In this document: in pieces, positions 16,301 through 26,142 of the stretch | Position numbering within the stretch: the first letter of the stretch is position 1 | Layout of the letters: each line of letters begins with the position of its first letter | NCBI GenBank assembly: GCA_025452255.1 | Contig: CP104974.1 | Location: forward strand, 2,458,156-2,522,155 | Direction of reading: 5' to 3' | Source: Devosia sp. A8/3-2 | Lineage (GTDB): Bacteria > Pseudomonadota > Alphaproteobacteria > Rhizobiales > Devosiaceae | Length of the DNA stretch: 64,000 nt | The notes under the pieces: model-generated | Seen by the model: only the letters and a program-made list of their open reading frames with translations | Databases searched by the model: none | What the model was told of the DNA's origin: nothing | Program-made: the position numbers and the translations under genes

Positions 16301-16665
16301 TCCAGATGCAGTCCAATCTCGACGTTGCCGATAATTCCGGCGCCCGTCGTGTCATGTGCATCAAGGTGCTGGGCGGTTCGCACCGCAAGTACGCTTCGGT
16401 CGGCGACATCATCGTCGTGTCGGTCAAGGATGCCATTCCGCGCGGTCGCGTTAAGAAGGGCCAGTCATGAAGGCCGTGGTCGTTCGGACCGCGTTCGACA
16501 TCCGTCGTCCCGATGGCACCGTGATCCGCTTCTGACAAGAACGCCGCGGTTCTGATCAACAATCAGAAAGAGCCGATCGGCACTCGTATCTTCGGACCAG
16601 TTCCGCGCGAACTTCGCGCCAAGAACCACATGAAGATCATCTCGCTCGCACCAGAGGTGCTGTAA
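16297..16665 (+). CDS. rplN: 50S ribosomal protein L14
   Basis: L14, about 122 residues: [67 protein letters not shown]. Two indels: one base lost near 16467, and T inserted at 16533 (TTCGAC read as TTCTGAC, giving a false stop). The stop TAA overlaps the rplX ATG. Confidence 0.95.
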
Positions 16666-16974
16666 TGGCCGCCAAGATTAAGAAGGGCGACAAAGTCGTC
16701 GTCCCGGCCGGCAAGGACAAGGGCAAGACCGGTCAGGTCCTGTCCGTCATCCCGACCGAAACCAAGGCACTTGTCCGAGGTATCAACCTTGTGAAGCGCC
16801 ACACCAAGCAGACCGCGTCGACCGATGCCGGCATCTTCACCAAGGAAGCGCCGATCCATCTGTCCAATCTCGCGATCGCCGACAAGGATGGCAAGCCCAG
16901 CCGCGTTGGTTTCCAGATCAAGGACGGCGTGAAGACGCGTCGCCAAGTCGACCGGAGATTCGATCGATGGCTGA
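16665..16974 (+). CDS. rplX: 50S ribosomal protein L24
   Basis: KOW-domain protein, about 103 residues: [52 protein letters not shown]. Near 16940 the text ACGCGTCGCC is two bases short for the expected TRVAKSTG; restoring a CG (or TG) pair leads to DSIDG and TGA at 16972-16974, overlapping rplE by eight bases. Confidence 0.93.
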
Positions 16975-17520
16975 TACAGCTTACGTTCCGCGTCTTCGTA
17001 CCGAGTACGAAGAGAACATCCGTAAGGTTCTGCAGGAGCAATTCTCCTACAAGAACACCATGGAACTGCCCAAGCTCGACAAGATCGTGCTGAACATGGG
17101 CGTTGGCGAAGCCGTCAACGACACCAAGAAGGTCAAGTCGGCTGCTGCCGAGCTTGAGAAGATCGCTGGCCAGAAGCCGGTTATCACTCACGCTCGCAAG
17201 TCGATCGCTGGCTTCAAGGTGCGTGAAGAGATGCCGCTTGGCGTCAAGGTCACGCTGCGTAAGACGCGCATGTACGAATTCCTGGACCGCTCGGTGAATA
17301 TCGCACTGCCGCGCGTTCATGACTTCCGCGGGCTGAACCCGAACTCCTTCGACGGCCGTGGCAATTATGCTATGGGCATCAAGGAACACATCATTTTCCC
17401 CGAAATCAACTATGATCAGATCGATCAGGTTTGGGGCATGGACATCGTGATCACCACGACGGCCAAGACCGATGATGAAGCGCGCTGCTCAAGGCATTCA
17501 ACTTCCCATTCCGCACGTAA
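16967..17520 (+). CDS. rplE: 50S ribosomal protein L5
   Basis: 5S rRNA-binding protein, about 185 residues. [62 protein letters not shown]-type segment ([17 protein letters not shown]), [15 protein letters not shown]. Frameshifted near 17483 within a GC run; corrected it ends [14 protein letters not shown] at 17518-17520. Confidence 0.95.
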
Positions 17521-17550
17521 GCGGATAGGGAAGGGAAAAAGGATCAGGAT

Positions 17551-17856
17551 ATGGCAAAGACCAGTTCCATCGAGAAAAACAACAAGCGCGCCGCTCTGGC
17601 CAAGCAATATGCTGGCAAGCGTGCGGCGCTCAAGGCGCAGACCAAGGATCAGTCGATCCCGGCCGATCAGCGCTTCGCCGCTCAGCTCAAGCTGGCCGAA
17701 CTGCCGCGCAATTCGGCCAAGGTTCACGTCCGCAATCGCTGCGAAGTCTCGGGTCGTCCCCGTGGCTATTATCGCAAGCTCAAGCTGAGCCGTATCGCTC
17801 TGCGTCAGCTGGGTAACTCGGGTCAGATCCCGGGCCCGGTTAAGTCGAGCTGGTAA
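17551..17856 (+). CDS. rpsN: 30S ribosomal protein S14 (zinc-free long form)
   Basis: Intact, 101 residues. It lacks the CxxC pairs of the short zinc form and has the long-form signature [20 protein letters not shown] and C-terminal [11 protein letters not shown]. Starts [13 protein letters not shown], preceded by AAAAGGATCAGG. Confidence 0.97.
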   Translation: MAKTSSIEKNNKRAALAKQYAGKRAALKAQTKDQSIPADQRFAAQLKLAELPRNSAKVHVRNRCEVSGRPRGYYRKLKLSRIALRQLGNSGQIPGPVKSSW

Positions 17857-17868
17857 GGAGAACAGAAA

Positions 17869-18267
17869 ATGAGCTTTTCCGATCCAATCGGCGATATGCT
17901 GACTCGCATCCGTAATGCGCAGATGCGCCGCAAGAATTCCGTTTCGACGCCGGCTTCGACCCTTCGTGGTCGGGTGCTGGACGTGCTCCAGTCCGAGGGT
18001 TTCATCCGCGGCTATTCGGAGACCAAGTTCGAAAACGGTGCTGCCGAGTACGAAATCGAACTGAAGTACTCGGATGACGTGGCTGTTATCCGCACGATCG
18101 AGCGCGTTTCGCGTCCCGGCCGTCGCGTTTACGCTTCCGTCAAGAATATTCCTCAGGTTGCCAATGGCCTCGGTGTCTCGATCCTCTCCACCCCCAAGGG
18201 TGTGATGGCCGACCACGAAGCCAAGGCTGCCAACGTCGGTGGCGAGGTACTCTGCCGCGTCTTCTAA
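17869..18267 (+). CDS. rpsH: 30S ribosomal protein S8
   Basis: Intact, 132 residues. [60 protein letters not shown]-type ending ([14 protein letters not shown]). Central-domain 16S binder and, in other bacteria, translational regulator of the spc operon. Confidence 0.98.
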   Translation: MSFSDPIGDMLTRIRNAQMRRKNSVSTPASTLRGRVLDVLQSEGFIRGYSETKFENGAAEYEIELKYSDDVAVIRTIERVSRPGRRVYASVKNIPQVANGLGVSILSTPKGVMADHEAKAANVGGEVLCRVF

Positions 18268-18305
18268 GAGACGCGGTAAGACGATTACTCAAGGATTGAA
18301 CTAGA

Positions 18306-18840
18306 ATGTCACGTACTGGCAAGAAACCGGTTGCACCGGTAAGCGGTGTAACGGTCACGATCAATGGTCGTACCGTCACTGCAAAGGGCCCGAAGGGCGA
18401 ATTGAGCATCGAGCTCATGGATGTTGTCAATGTGGAGAATGGCTCCGACGGTCTCGTCGTGATGCCGGCCAATGACACCCGCGAGGCTCGCGCTGCCCGG
18501 GGCACTACCCGTGCACTGATCCAGAACATGGTCACCGGTGTTTCGGCTGGCTTCGAGAAGAAGCTGGCGATCCAGGGCGTTGGTTATCGCGCCGCCATGC
18601 AGGGCAAGGATATCAAGCTGTCGCTTGGTTTCAGCCACGAAGTGATCTATCAGGCACCGCAGGGCATCACCTCGGCTGTTCCGGCGCCGACGGAAATCAT
18701 CATCACCGGCACCGACAAGCAGCAGGTTGGCCGAGTTGCAGGCCAATATCCGCGCTTGGCGTAAGCCAGAGCCCTACAAGGGCAAGGGCGTTCGGTATGC
18801 GGGCGAGTTCGTCTTCCGCAAAGAAGGCAAGAAGAAGTAA
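18306..18840 (+). CDS. rplF: 50S ribosomal protein L6
   Basis: About 177 residues. [30 protein letters not shown]-type motif ([11 protein letters not shown]), [69 protein letters not shown]. One extra G near 18742 (GCAGCC read as GCAGGCC) truncates it; correction gives a stop at 18838-18840. Confidence 0.95.
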
Positions 18841-18852
18841 GGAGCGCCTGCA

Positions 18853-19211
18853 ATGGCTATCAGTGCAAAGGTGCGGACCGCCGCAAGGCTCGTGTCCGCA
18901 AGGCGCTCAAGGCTCGTGCCTTCGGTCGTCCCCGTCTGTCGGTTTTCCGTTCGGACAAGAATATCTACGCTCAGATCATCGACGATGCGACCGGCCGTAC
19001 GCTGGCCGCCGCTTCGACCCTCGACAAGGACGTCAAGGGCACCATCAAGGGTGGTTCGGCGGAAGCCGCTGCTACGGTCGGCAAGCTGATCGCAGAGCGC
19101 GGCACCAAGGCGGGTGTGGCCGAAGTCATCTTCGACCGCGGCGCTTACATCTATCATGGCCGTGTAAAGGCCCTTGCAGACGCTGCCCGTGAGGGCGGCC
19201 TGCAGTTCTAG
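18853..19211 (+). CDS. rplR: 50S ribosomal protein L18
   Basis: 5S rRNA binder, about 119 residues. After correction: [68 protein letters not shown], ending EGGLQF. The frame slips near 18872, compatible with loss of one G in the run AAGGGTGCGG. The first residues (MAISAK) are therefore reliable but the next two or three are not. Confidence 0.92.
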
Positions 19212-19234
19212 GCACGGACAAGGAAAGAAACATT

Positions 19235-19769
19235 ATGAGCAGAGACGTTCAAGAACGCGACAGCGAATTCGTCGATCGCCCGGTCCACATCAACCGTGTG
19301 GCCAAGGTGGTCAAGGGCGGCCGTCGTTTCGGTTTTGCCGCACTCGTGGTTGTCGGTGACCAGAAGGGCCGTGTTGGCTTTGGTCATGGTAAGGCCCGTG
19401 AAGTGCCAGAAGCCATCCGCAAGGCCACCGAAGCTGCAAAGCGCACCATGATCCGTGTGCCGCTGCGCGATGCCCGTACGTTGCACCACGACGTGCAGGG
19501 CCGTCACGGCGCCGGCAAGGTCATCCTGCGTGCCGCCGTTCCGGGTACCGGCATCATCGCCGGTGGTCCGATGCGCGCCGTCTTCGAGACGCTGGGCATC
19601 AACGACATCGTTGCCAAGTCGCAGGGGACTGCTAACCCCTACAACATGGTGCGGGCCACTTTCGATGCGCTGAAGCGCGTTGATAGCCCCCTGCTCGGTT
19701 GCCGCCCGCCGCGGTCTCAAGGTTTCCGAACTGCAAGCTCGCCGCGGCGAGACTGCTGTCGAAGCCTGA
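19235..19769 (+). CDS. rpsE: 30S ribosomal protein S5
   Basis: About 177 residues. [55 protein letters not shown] segment, [18 protein letters not shown], and C-terminal [16 protein letters not shown]. An extra T at 19692 (CCGC read as CCTGC) shifts the frame before the C-terminus. Starts [11 protein letters not shown] with AAGGAAAG upstream. Confidence 0.95.
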
Positions 19770-19792
19770 TAGATCAGGTACGGAGAAGCATC

Positions 19793-19981
19793 ATGGCTAA
19801 AGACAAGACCATTACTCTGCAGCAGATCGGCTCGCCGATCCGCCGTGAGAAGAGCCAGCGCGCGACCCTGATCGGTCTCGGGCTCAACAAGATGAACAAG
19901 CAGCGTCAGCTGATCGACACGCCTGAAGTGCGTGGCATGATCAACAAGGTGCCGCATCTCGTCCGTATCATCGGCGAGTGA
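19793..19981 (+). CDS. rpmD: 50S ribosomal protein L30
   Basis: Intact, 62 residues: [52 protein letters not shown]. Single-domain protein; usual position between rpsE and rplO. Confidence 0.97.
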   Translation: MAKDKTITLQQIGSPIRREKSQRATLIGLGLNKMNKQRQLIDTPEVRGMINKVPHLVRIIGE

Positions 19982-19998
19982 GAGAGAAGGTCCCTCAA

Positions 19999-20499
19999 AT
20001 GACCCGTTTGAATGAACTTCGCGACAATCCCGGTGCCAACAAGCTCCGTATCCGCATTGGTCGCGGTATCGGTTCCGGTAAAGGCAAGACCGGTGGTCGT
20101 GGCGGCAAGGGCCAGACTGCACGTTCCGGCGTTGCGATCAACGGCTTCGAAGGCGGCCAGATGCCCCTTCACATGCGTATGCCAAAGCGTGGCTTTAATG
20201 CGCTCAATCCAGGTGACTGGAACGAGGTCCGCATCGATCGCCTGCAGGCCTATATCGACGCTGGCAAGCTCGACCCCAAGGCCGTGATCGACTCGGCAGC
20301 GCTGATCGCTGCCCGCGTGATCCGTCGTCCCAAGGACGGCGTCCGGCTGATCGGCTCCGAGGGCTTCACCTCCAAGAAGGTGACCTTCAACGTCAATTAT
20401 GCGACCAAGGGCGCACTGGCAGCTATTGAATCTGCTGGCGGCAAGGTCGATATCATCCCGGCAAAGGCGCCGTGGAAGAAGACCCCACACGCCGGTTAA
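19999..20499 (+). CDS. rplO: 50S ribosomal protein L15
   Basis: Intact, 166 residues: [54 protein letters not shown], and a C-terminal [12 protein letters not shown]. Late assembly protein. A strong hairpin with T-run follows 10 bases after the stop, before secY. Confidence 0.98.
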   Translation: MTRLNELRDNPGANKLRIRIGRGIGSGKGKTGGRGGKGQTARSGVAINGFEGGQMPLHMRMPKRGFNALNPGDWNEVRIDRLQAYIDAGKLDPKAVIDSAALIAARVIRRPKDGVRLIGSEGFTSKKVTFNVNYATKGALAAIESAGGKVDIIPAKAPWKKTPHAG

Positions 20500-20509
20500 T
20501 TTCGGCTTG

Positions 20510-20542
20510 GCGCACCCGGCCATTGGTCGGGTGCGCTTTTTT
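20510..20542 (+). terminator. Rho-independent terminator between rplO and secY
   Basis: GCGCACCCG pairs with CGGGTGCGC (20510-20518 with 20528-20536) and is followed by TTTTTT. It lies inside what is usually an uninterrupted rplO-secY transcript, so it must be partial, attenuating, or followed by a secY promoter in the 83 bases before secY. Confidence 0.8.
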
Positions 20543-20625
20543 GGTTTGTTGCGCTAGGACTGCAGACGGGTCTGCTTCCGACCCGCTCCGAGCGCGCCTG
20601 GCCTTGAAGCCAAAGGGAGCGATAC

Positions 20626-21963
20626 ATGGCGTCCGCAGCCGAGACAGCTGGCACGTAATCTCAATTTTTCGACCTTCTCGAAGGCGAAAGCCCTGCAGCA
20701 GCGCATCTGGTTCACACTGGGCGCGCTGCTTGTCTATCGACTGGGCACTTTCATTCCGGTTCCGGGCATTGACCCCGATGCATTCCGCGCGACGTTCGAA
20801 CAGTCGCAGCAGGGCATTATCGGCATGTTCAACATGTTTGCCGGTGGCGCCGTCGAGCGCATGGCAATCTTTGCGCTGAACCTGATCCCATACATCACCG
20901 CCTCGATCGTGGTGCAGGTCATTGCGACCGCGTCGCCGCGTCTGGAAGCCCTCAAGAAAGAGGGCGAGGCCGGTCGTCGCAAGATGAACCAGTATACCCG
21001 CTATCTGGCGGTCGTATTCTGCGCCGTGCAGGCCTATGGCATTGCCGTGGGTCTGGAGGCGAGCCGTAGCGTCGTGCTCAATCCGGGCTGGTTCTTCCGC
21101 ATTTCCACCGTCATCACGCTGGTCGGCGGCACCATGTTCCTGATGTGGCTGGGTGAACAGATCACCTCGCGCGGCGTCGGCAATGGTATTTCGCTGATCA
21201 TCTTTGCCGGTATCGTGGCCAATCTGCCCACCACCATCGTGCAGACCCTCGAGCTGAGCCGTACTGGCGCGCTGCCCCCGCTGGCGGCTTTCGGTATCGT
21301 GGTGCTGTCCATCGTGGTCATCGCCGGCATCGTGTTCTTTGAACGCGCCCAGCGCCGCTTGCTGATCCAGTATCCAAAGCGCCAGGTCGGCAACAAGATG
21401 TTCCGGGCGAAAGCTCGCATCTGCCGCTCAAGCTGAATACAGCGGGTGTTATTCCGGTGATTTTCGGCTCGTCGCTGCTGCTGCTGCCGGCCACCATTGC
21501 GTCCTTCGCGGCGCAGGGGAACGCTCCGGTCTGGCTGCAGACGGTTACGGCTCTGTTGGGCCGCGGCCAGCCGCTCTATCTGGCGCTGTTTGCCTTCTTC
21601 ATCATCTTCTTCGCCTTCTTCTATACGGCCATCGTGTTCAATCCGACCGAGACGGCAGACAATCTCAAGCGGTCTGGCGGCTTTATTCCGGGCATTCGTC
21701 CGGGCGAGCGGACCGCGGCACATATCGACTATGTGTTGACCCGCATCACTGTTATCGGTGCTGCCTATCTTACGGTGGTGGCGCTGATTCCCGAGGTTAT
21801 CCATAACCAGCTGGCGGTCAGCCAGTTCATTGGCGGCACCTCGCTGCTGATCATGGTGACGGTGACGCTCGATACGGTCAGCCAGATCCAGAGCCACCTG
21901 ATCGCGCAGCAATATGAGGGGCTCGTCAAGAAGTCCCGTCTAGGGGGAGGTAAGCGTCGATGA
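20626..21963 (+). CDS. secY: Protein translocase subunit SecY
   Basis: Ten-helix inner-membrane channel, about 445 residues. [20 protein letters not shown] at the start (after removing an extra A near 20641), [112 protein letters not shown] second slip near 21408 (one base lost before [11 protein letters not shown]). The stop overlaps the adk start (ATGA). Confidence 0.96.
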
Positions 21964-22530
21964 GGCTAATTCTGCTCGGACCGCCGGGAGCGGGGAAGGG
22001 TACTCAGGCCAAGATTCTCGTTGAGGCCTATGGTATTCCCCAGCTCTCGACCGGCGATATCCTGCGCTCGGCCATTGCGGCCAAGACCCCGCTGGGTCTC
22101 GAAGCCAAGGCCATCGTCGATCGTGGGGATCTGGTCAGTGACGCCATCGTCAACGGTATCGTCTCCGAACGGCTCGATGCTGAGGATTGCAAGCCCGGCT
22201 TCATCCTCGATGGCTTTCCGCGCACCATTGCGCAGGCCGAAGCGCTCGACCAGATGCTGCTCGACAAGGGTGTCAAGCTCGACGCCGTTGTCGAGATCAA
22301 GGCCGATGCCGATGAATTGGTGCGCCGGGTGATCCAGCGCAGCAAGGAAAGCGGCGGCGCCCGTGCCGACGACAATGAGGAAGTGCTGCGCAAGCGCCTC
22401 GATATCTACAAGGAGCAGACCGCTCCGCTCTGTCGCTTACTACAGCGACAAGGGTCTGCTCAAAGCAGTCGACGGCATGGAGCCGGTCGAAAAAGTCACG
22501 GCTTCGATCAAGTCTGCGATCGAAGGCTGA
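21960..22530 (+). CDS. adk: Adenylate kinase (short-LID form)
   Basis: Converts ATP plus AMP to 2 ADP. P-loop [15 protein letters not shown]-binding [28 protein letters not shown], and a short LID without zinc cysteines, giving about 189 residues. An extra T at 22431 (CTCGTC read as CTCTGTC) shifts the last 33 residues ([20 protein letters not shown] after correction). Coupled to secY by ATGA. Confidence 0.96.
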
Positions 22531-22552
22531 GAACAGGGCAGGGGTTTGGCAG

Positions 22553-22581
22553 TTGACTCTGCCGAATCTAGTCCTTAAAGA
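22553..22581 (+). promoter_or_regulatory. Possible promoter of rpsM-rpsK-rpoA-rplQ
   Basis: TTGACT (22553-22558) and TAAAGA (22576-22581) are 17 bases apart in the 180-base gap between adk and rpsM. Alphaproteobacterial -10 boxes are weakly conserved, so this is a sequence-based guess. Confidence 0.35.
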
Positions 22582-22710
22582 ACCGCGTCAGTCTCATGGA
22601 TTATTGGGCTGGATTCGGTTCTCCGAGTGTTGGGGGTCGAAATCCGGTCCCTTGTTGTTTAACGGCACGGCCCCCTGATGGTAACCCGTGTTGAATGAAG
22701 GAGAGCAGAC

Positions 22711-23079
22711 GTGGCTCGTATTGCTGGCGTCAATATCCCGACCAATAAGCGCGTGATCATCGCGTTGCAGTATATCCACGGGATTGGCGAAAAGTTCGCC
22801 AAGGATATCACTGAAAAGGCAAACATTCCTGCCGAGCGCCGTGTCAACGAGTTGACCGATGCCGAAGTGATTTTGATCCGTGAAGCTATCGACCGCGACT
22901 ACGTCGTGGAAGGTGATCTTCGCCGCAATGTGGCGATGAACATCAAGCGGTTGATGGATCTGGGCAACTACCGTGGCCTGCGCCACCGTCGTGGCCTGCC
23001 GGTGCGCGGTCAGCGTACCCACACCAATGCCCGCACTCGCAAGGGTCCGGCAAAGCCAATCGCTGGCAAGAAGAAGTAA
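22711..23079 (+). CDS. rpsM: 30S ribosomal protein S13
   Basis: Intact, 122 residues, GTG start at 22711 with AAGGAGAG upstream: [73 protein letters not shown]. Head protein contacting S19 and the subunit bridge. Confidence 0.98.
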   Translation: MARIAGVNIPTNKRVIIALQYIHGIGEKFAKDITEKANIPAERRVNELTDAEVILIREAIDRDYVVEGDLRRNVAMNIKRLMDLGNYRGLRHRRGLPVRGQRTHTNARTRKGPAKPIAGKKK

Positions 23080-23158
23080 GAGCCCATCTGGGGTTCTTCG
23101 ATGTAGCTGCTGGGGCCAAAAGGCTGACGGCAGCGCTGATATCGTTCAGAGGAATTAA

Positions 23159-23549
23159 ATGGCTAAGACTGAAACGACGCGTCAAGCGCAAGGAACGCAA
23201 GAATATCACTTCGGGCGTTGCCCACGTGAATGCCTCGTTCAACAACACCATGATCACCATTGCCGATATGCAGGGCAACACGATCTCGTGGTCCTCCTCG
23301 GGTGTCATGGGCTTCAAGGGCTCGCGCAAGTCGACCCCTTATGCGGCTCAGGTTGCTGCTGAAGATGCTGCCAAGAAGGCGCAGGAACACGGCATGAAGA
23401 CCCTTGAGGTCGAAGTTCGTGGTCCCGGTTCGGGTCGTGAATCGGCTCTGCGTGCCCTCCGGGCTGCTGGCTTCAACGTTACCTCGATCCGCGACGTGAC
23501 CTCGATCCCGCACAATGGCTGCCGTCCTCGCAAGCGGCGCCGCGTCTAA
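23159..23549 (+). CDS. rpsK: 30S ribosomal protein S11
   Basis: About 129 residues: [92 protein letters not shown]. Frameshifted near 23184, where ACGCGTCAAG is two bases short (a CG repeat unit apparently lost). Start MAKTET. Platform protein of the 30S subunit. Confidence 0.95.
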
Positions 23550-23567
23550 TCTAGACCGATTGAAGAG

Positions 23568-23594
23568 CTCCCGGCCGATTGAATGGGCCGGGAG
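23568..23594 (+). terminator. Hairpin between rpsK and rpoA
   Basis: CTCCCGGCC (23568-23576) pairs perfectly with GGCCGGGAG (23586-23594), with a 9-base loop. The downstream T content is low (TCTTATT), so it may be an RNA-processing or weak attenuating structure, not a full terminator. Confidence 0.5.
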
Positions 23595-23655
23595 TCTTAT
23601 TGCGTTTGCGGCGGAGCGGCTCGGGCTGGGGCCGCGATTTTGAAAGGACATTACC

Positions 23656-24673
23656 GTGACGATCCAGAGGAACTGGCAAGAACTGATCAAGCCGACCAAG
23701 CTGGAGATTGTTTCGGGCAACGACAACGCGCGTGGCTTCGGTAGTTGCCGAGCCGCTTGAGCGCGGTTACGGGCTTACACTGGGTAACGCTCTTCGTCGT
23801 GTGCTGCTGTCGTCGCTTCAGGGCGCGGCAGTTACCGCAATCCAGATTGACGGCATCCTCCATGAATTCTCCTCGCTTCCGGGCGTGCGTGAGGACATGA
23901 CCGACCTTGTCCTCAACGTGAAGGAAATCGCGTTGAAGATGGGCGGCGAGGGCCCTAAGCGCCTTGGCCTCACCAAGCAGGGTCCGGGTGCTGTGACCGC
24001 TGGCGACATCAAGGTCACCGGCGACATCGAAGTGCTGAACCCCGAGCTGGTGATCTGCCATCTCGACGACGGCGCCGAAATCAATATCGAGTTCACTGTC
24101 GACACCGGCAAGGGCTATGTTGCCGCCGACAAGAACTGTCCGGAAGATGCACCGATCGGCTATATTCCGGTCGATGCGCTGTTTTCCCCGGTTCGCCGCG
24201 TCAGCTACAAGGTCGATGCCACCCGTGCGGGTGAAAGCCTCGACAAGGACAAGCTGACCCTGCAGGTCGAGACCAATGGCGCCGTGTCGCCTGAAGATGC
24301 CGTGGCTTATGCTGCGCGTATCCTGCAGGACCAGCTGTCGGTGTTCGTGAACTTCGAAGAACCCAGCAAGGAAAAGGCACAGGATGCCGTTCCCGAACTG
24401 GCCTTCAACCCGGCGCTGCTCAAGAAGGTCGACGAACTCGAGCTTTCGGTGCGTTCGGCCAACTGCCTCAAGAACGACAACATCGTTTATATCGGCGACC
24501 TGATCCAGAAGACGGAAGCCGAGATGCTGCGGACCCCGAATTTCGGCCGCAAGTCGCTCAACGAAATCAAGGAGGTCCTGGCACAGATGGGGCTTCATCT
24601 CGGAATGGACGTCAACAACTGGCCACCCGAGAATATCGATGACCTCGCCAAGCGCTACGAAGATCACTATTGA
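23656..24673 (+). CDS. rpoA: RNA polymerase subunit alpha
   Basis: About 338 residues, GTG start at 23656 ([18 protein letters not shown]). N-terminal assembly domain: [20 protein letters not shown], and C-terminal domain [19 protein letters not shown] plus [17 protein letters not shown] with the UP-element/activator-binding helix. Two bases (GT) are missing near 23736 (GCGCGTGTGGCT read as GCGCGTGGCT). Essential subunit; followed 32 bases later by rplQ. Confidence 0.97.
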
Positions 24674-24705
24674 TCCCGCGCTGCCAAGCACTTTAGGAGA
24701 CCACC

Positions 24706-25131
24706 ATGCGCCACGGTAATTCCGGCCGCAAGCTCAACCGAACCGCCAGCCACCGTAAGGCTATGTTCGCCAATATGTCCGCCGCGCTGATCAAGCACGA
24801 GCAGATCGTCACCACCCTGCCCAAGGCGAAGGACCTGCGTCCAATCGTCGAAAAGCTGATCACGCTGGGCAAGCGCGGCGACCTGCATGCTCGCCGTCAG
24901 GCGATTGCTCAGGTGCGTGACGAAGGCCAAGTGCAGAAGCTGTTTGCAGTTCTGGGCCCGCGCTACAAGGACCGTCAGGGCGGCTATATCCGCATCATGA
25001 AGGCCGGCTTCCGCTATGGCGACAATGCGCCGATGGCTGTAATCGAGTTCGTCGATCGCGACGTCAATGCCAAGGGCCTCGACAGCGGCCCGGTGCAGGT
25101 GCGTGACGAAGACGAGTCCGAAGCCGCGTAA
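24706..25131 (+). CDS. rplQ: 50S ribosomal protein L17
   Basis: Intact, 141 residues: [54 protein letters not shown], with an acidic tail (RDEDESEAA). Last gene of the alpha operon; a strong terminator follows. Confidence 0.98.
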   Translation: MRHGNSGRKLNRTASHRKAMFANMSAALIKHEQIVTTLPKAKDLRPIVEKLITLGKRGDLHARRQAIAQVRDEGQVQKLFAVLGPRYKDRQGGYIRIMKAGFRYGDNAPMAVIEFVDRDVNAKGLDSGPVQVRDEDESEAA

Positions 25132-25152
25132 GCGATATTCGGTTCAAGATTT

Positions 25153-25187
25153 AAGGCGGTCACGGTTTACTCCGTGGCCGCCTTTTA
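25153..25187 (+). terminator. Terminator after rplQ
   Basis: AAGGCGGTCACGG pairs with CCGTGGCCGCCTT (one internal G-T/mismatch), loop TTTACT, followed by TTATTT. It separates the alpha operon from the convergent phosphotransferase-fold gene. Confidence 0.85.
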
Positions 25188-25192
25188 TTTGC

Positions 25193-25927
25193 TCAGACGG
25201 CGCGAACCTCAGCGAGCCGCTGGACGGAATAGTCGTCCTTCCAGCAGACCGCCGCCTCCCATGCCGCCGAAGCCTGAGCGGCGATGTCATGCGCCGCGTC
25301 GTCGAGGCCGGCGGCATTGTAGGGCAGGGCCAGATCAAGATCGGGGACATCGATATGCGCCTCGTCCCAATCGATCAGCGCCACCCCATCCGCAGTCATG
25401 CGAATATTGCTGGGATTGGTGGGATTGCCATGCACCACGCAGCTCTGCCGCCCGGCCAGCCGCGCCCGGGCTGCCCGGCAGCGTGCCACGGCTTCATCCG
25501 GCATCGCAGTCAGGTCGATCCTCGTTCCCGTATCGGCATGCAAGAGGTCGGTTGAAGATCGCCAGCCCGGCCGCTGCGGCCAATCTTGCGTCGCCCGATG
25601 CAATTGCCGGAGCGTCTCGGCCACGCGCCGCCAGTTCGCCTCCGTCTCGGGCGGCCCGCCCTCCATATATTTCATCACCACCGGGCCATCAACAAACAGC
25701 CTGCCATCCATGGTCTGGATCGGCACTGGTACAGTCATACCTGAACGGTCGAGGTGCCGGAGCAGGGCACCCTCCCACGCGAGGTCCTCGTCGCTCCGCT
25801 TGCCCAGCCGAGCAACCGCAAGCTGCCCGTTGATGCGCACGCTCCAAACATCATTGCTGGAGCCGCCGGCAAGCCGCTCGATGCGTTCGGCACCGGCACC
25901 CCATTGCCCGAGTGCATCCCATCCCAT
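25193..25927 (-). CDS. Aminoglycoside phosphotransferase (APH)-fold protein
   Basis: Intact, 244 residues, starting at 25927. It has the bilobal kinase pattern of the APH/choline kinase family: LAGGSSNDVWSVRINGQLAV (nucleotide loop), VVMKYMEGG hinge, VVHGNPTNPSNIRM in place of the catalytic HGDxxxxN, and VALIDWDEAHIDVPDLDLA (metal-binding D). The usual catalytic Asp after HG is Asn here, so kinase activity is uncertain or altered. Substrate cannot be inferred. A 36-residue membrane protein gene lies 2 bases upstream and is probably cotranscribed. Confidence 0.78.
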   Translation of the reverse strand: MGWDALGQWGAGAERIERLAGGSSNDVWSVRINGQLAVARLGKRSDEDLAWEGALLRHLDRSGMTVPVPIQTMDGRLFVDGPVVMKYMEGGPPETEANWRRVAETLRQLHRATQDWPQRPGWRSSTDLLHADTGTRIDLTAMPDEAVARCRAARARLAGRQSCVVHGNPTNPSNIRMTADGVALIDWDEAHIDVPDLDLALPYNAAGLDDAAHDIAAQASAAWEAAVCWKDDYSVQRLAEVRAV

Positions 25928-25929
25928 CG

Positions 25930-26040
25930 TCAGGAAACTGCGCCCCAGAACAGCGCCACGCCCAGACCCATGCAGAGCAGACCGACCAAAATCATGGCGA
26001 GCCGACGGCGGCGCGGCGATTTCATCATCACTCCCAGCAT
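25930..26040 (-). CDS. Small single-span membrane protein, 36 residues
   Basis: The ATG at 26040 is preceded (minus strand) by a strong GGGGAGAGGA ribosome site with good spacing. The product begins MLGVMMKSPRRRRLAMILVG, with a basic RRRR stretch then one hydrophobic helix of about 20 residues ending near FWGAVS. Its stop is 2 bases before the APH-fold gene. It resembles the N-terminal anchor of CcmE-type proteins, but nothing of the rest of CcmE follows. Likely a genuine micro-membrane protein; function unknown. Confidence 0.55.
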   Translation of the reverse strand: MLGVMMKSPRRRRLAMILVGLLCMGLGVALFWGAVS

Positions 26041-26142
26041 GGTCCTCTCCCCTGCATTTGCACCCAGTTTAGGCCCGAATAGCGTAAAGGGGCAATCAGC
26101 GCACTCGCTGCCAACAGTCTGTTGTCCGCTGGCAGCGAAATG

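Noticed and set aside
25930..26040. A truncated ccmE gene
   Set aside because: Only the short basic-hydrophobic N-terminus is similar; the heme-binding domain is absent on either side, and the ORF has its own ribosome site and stop.
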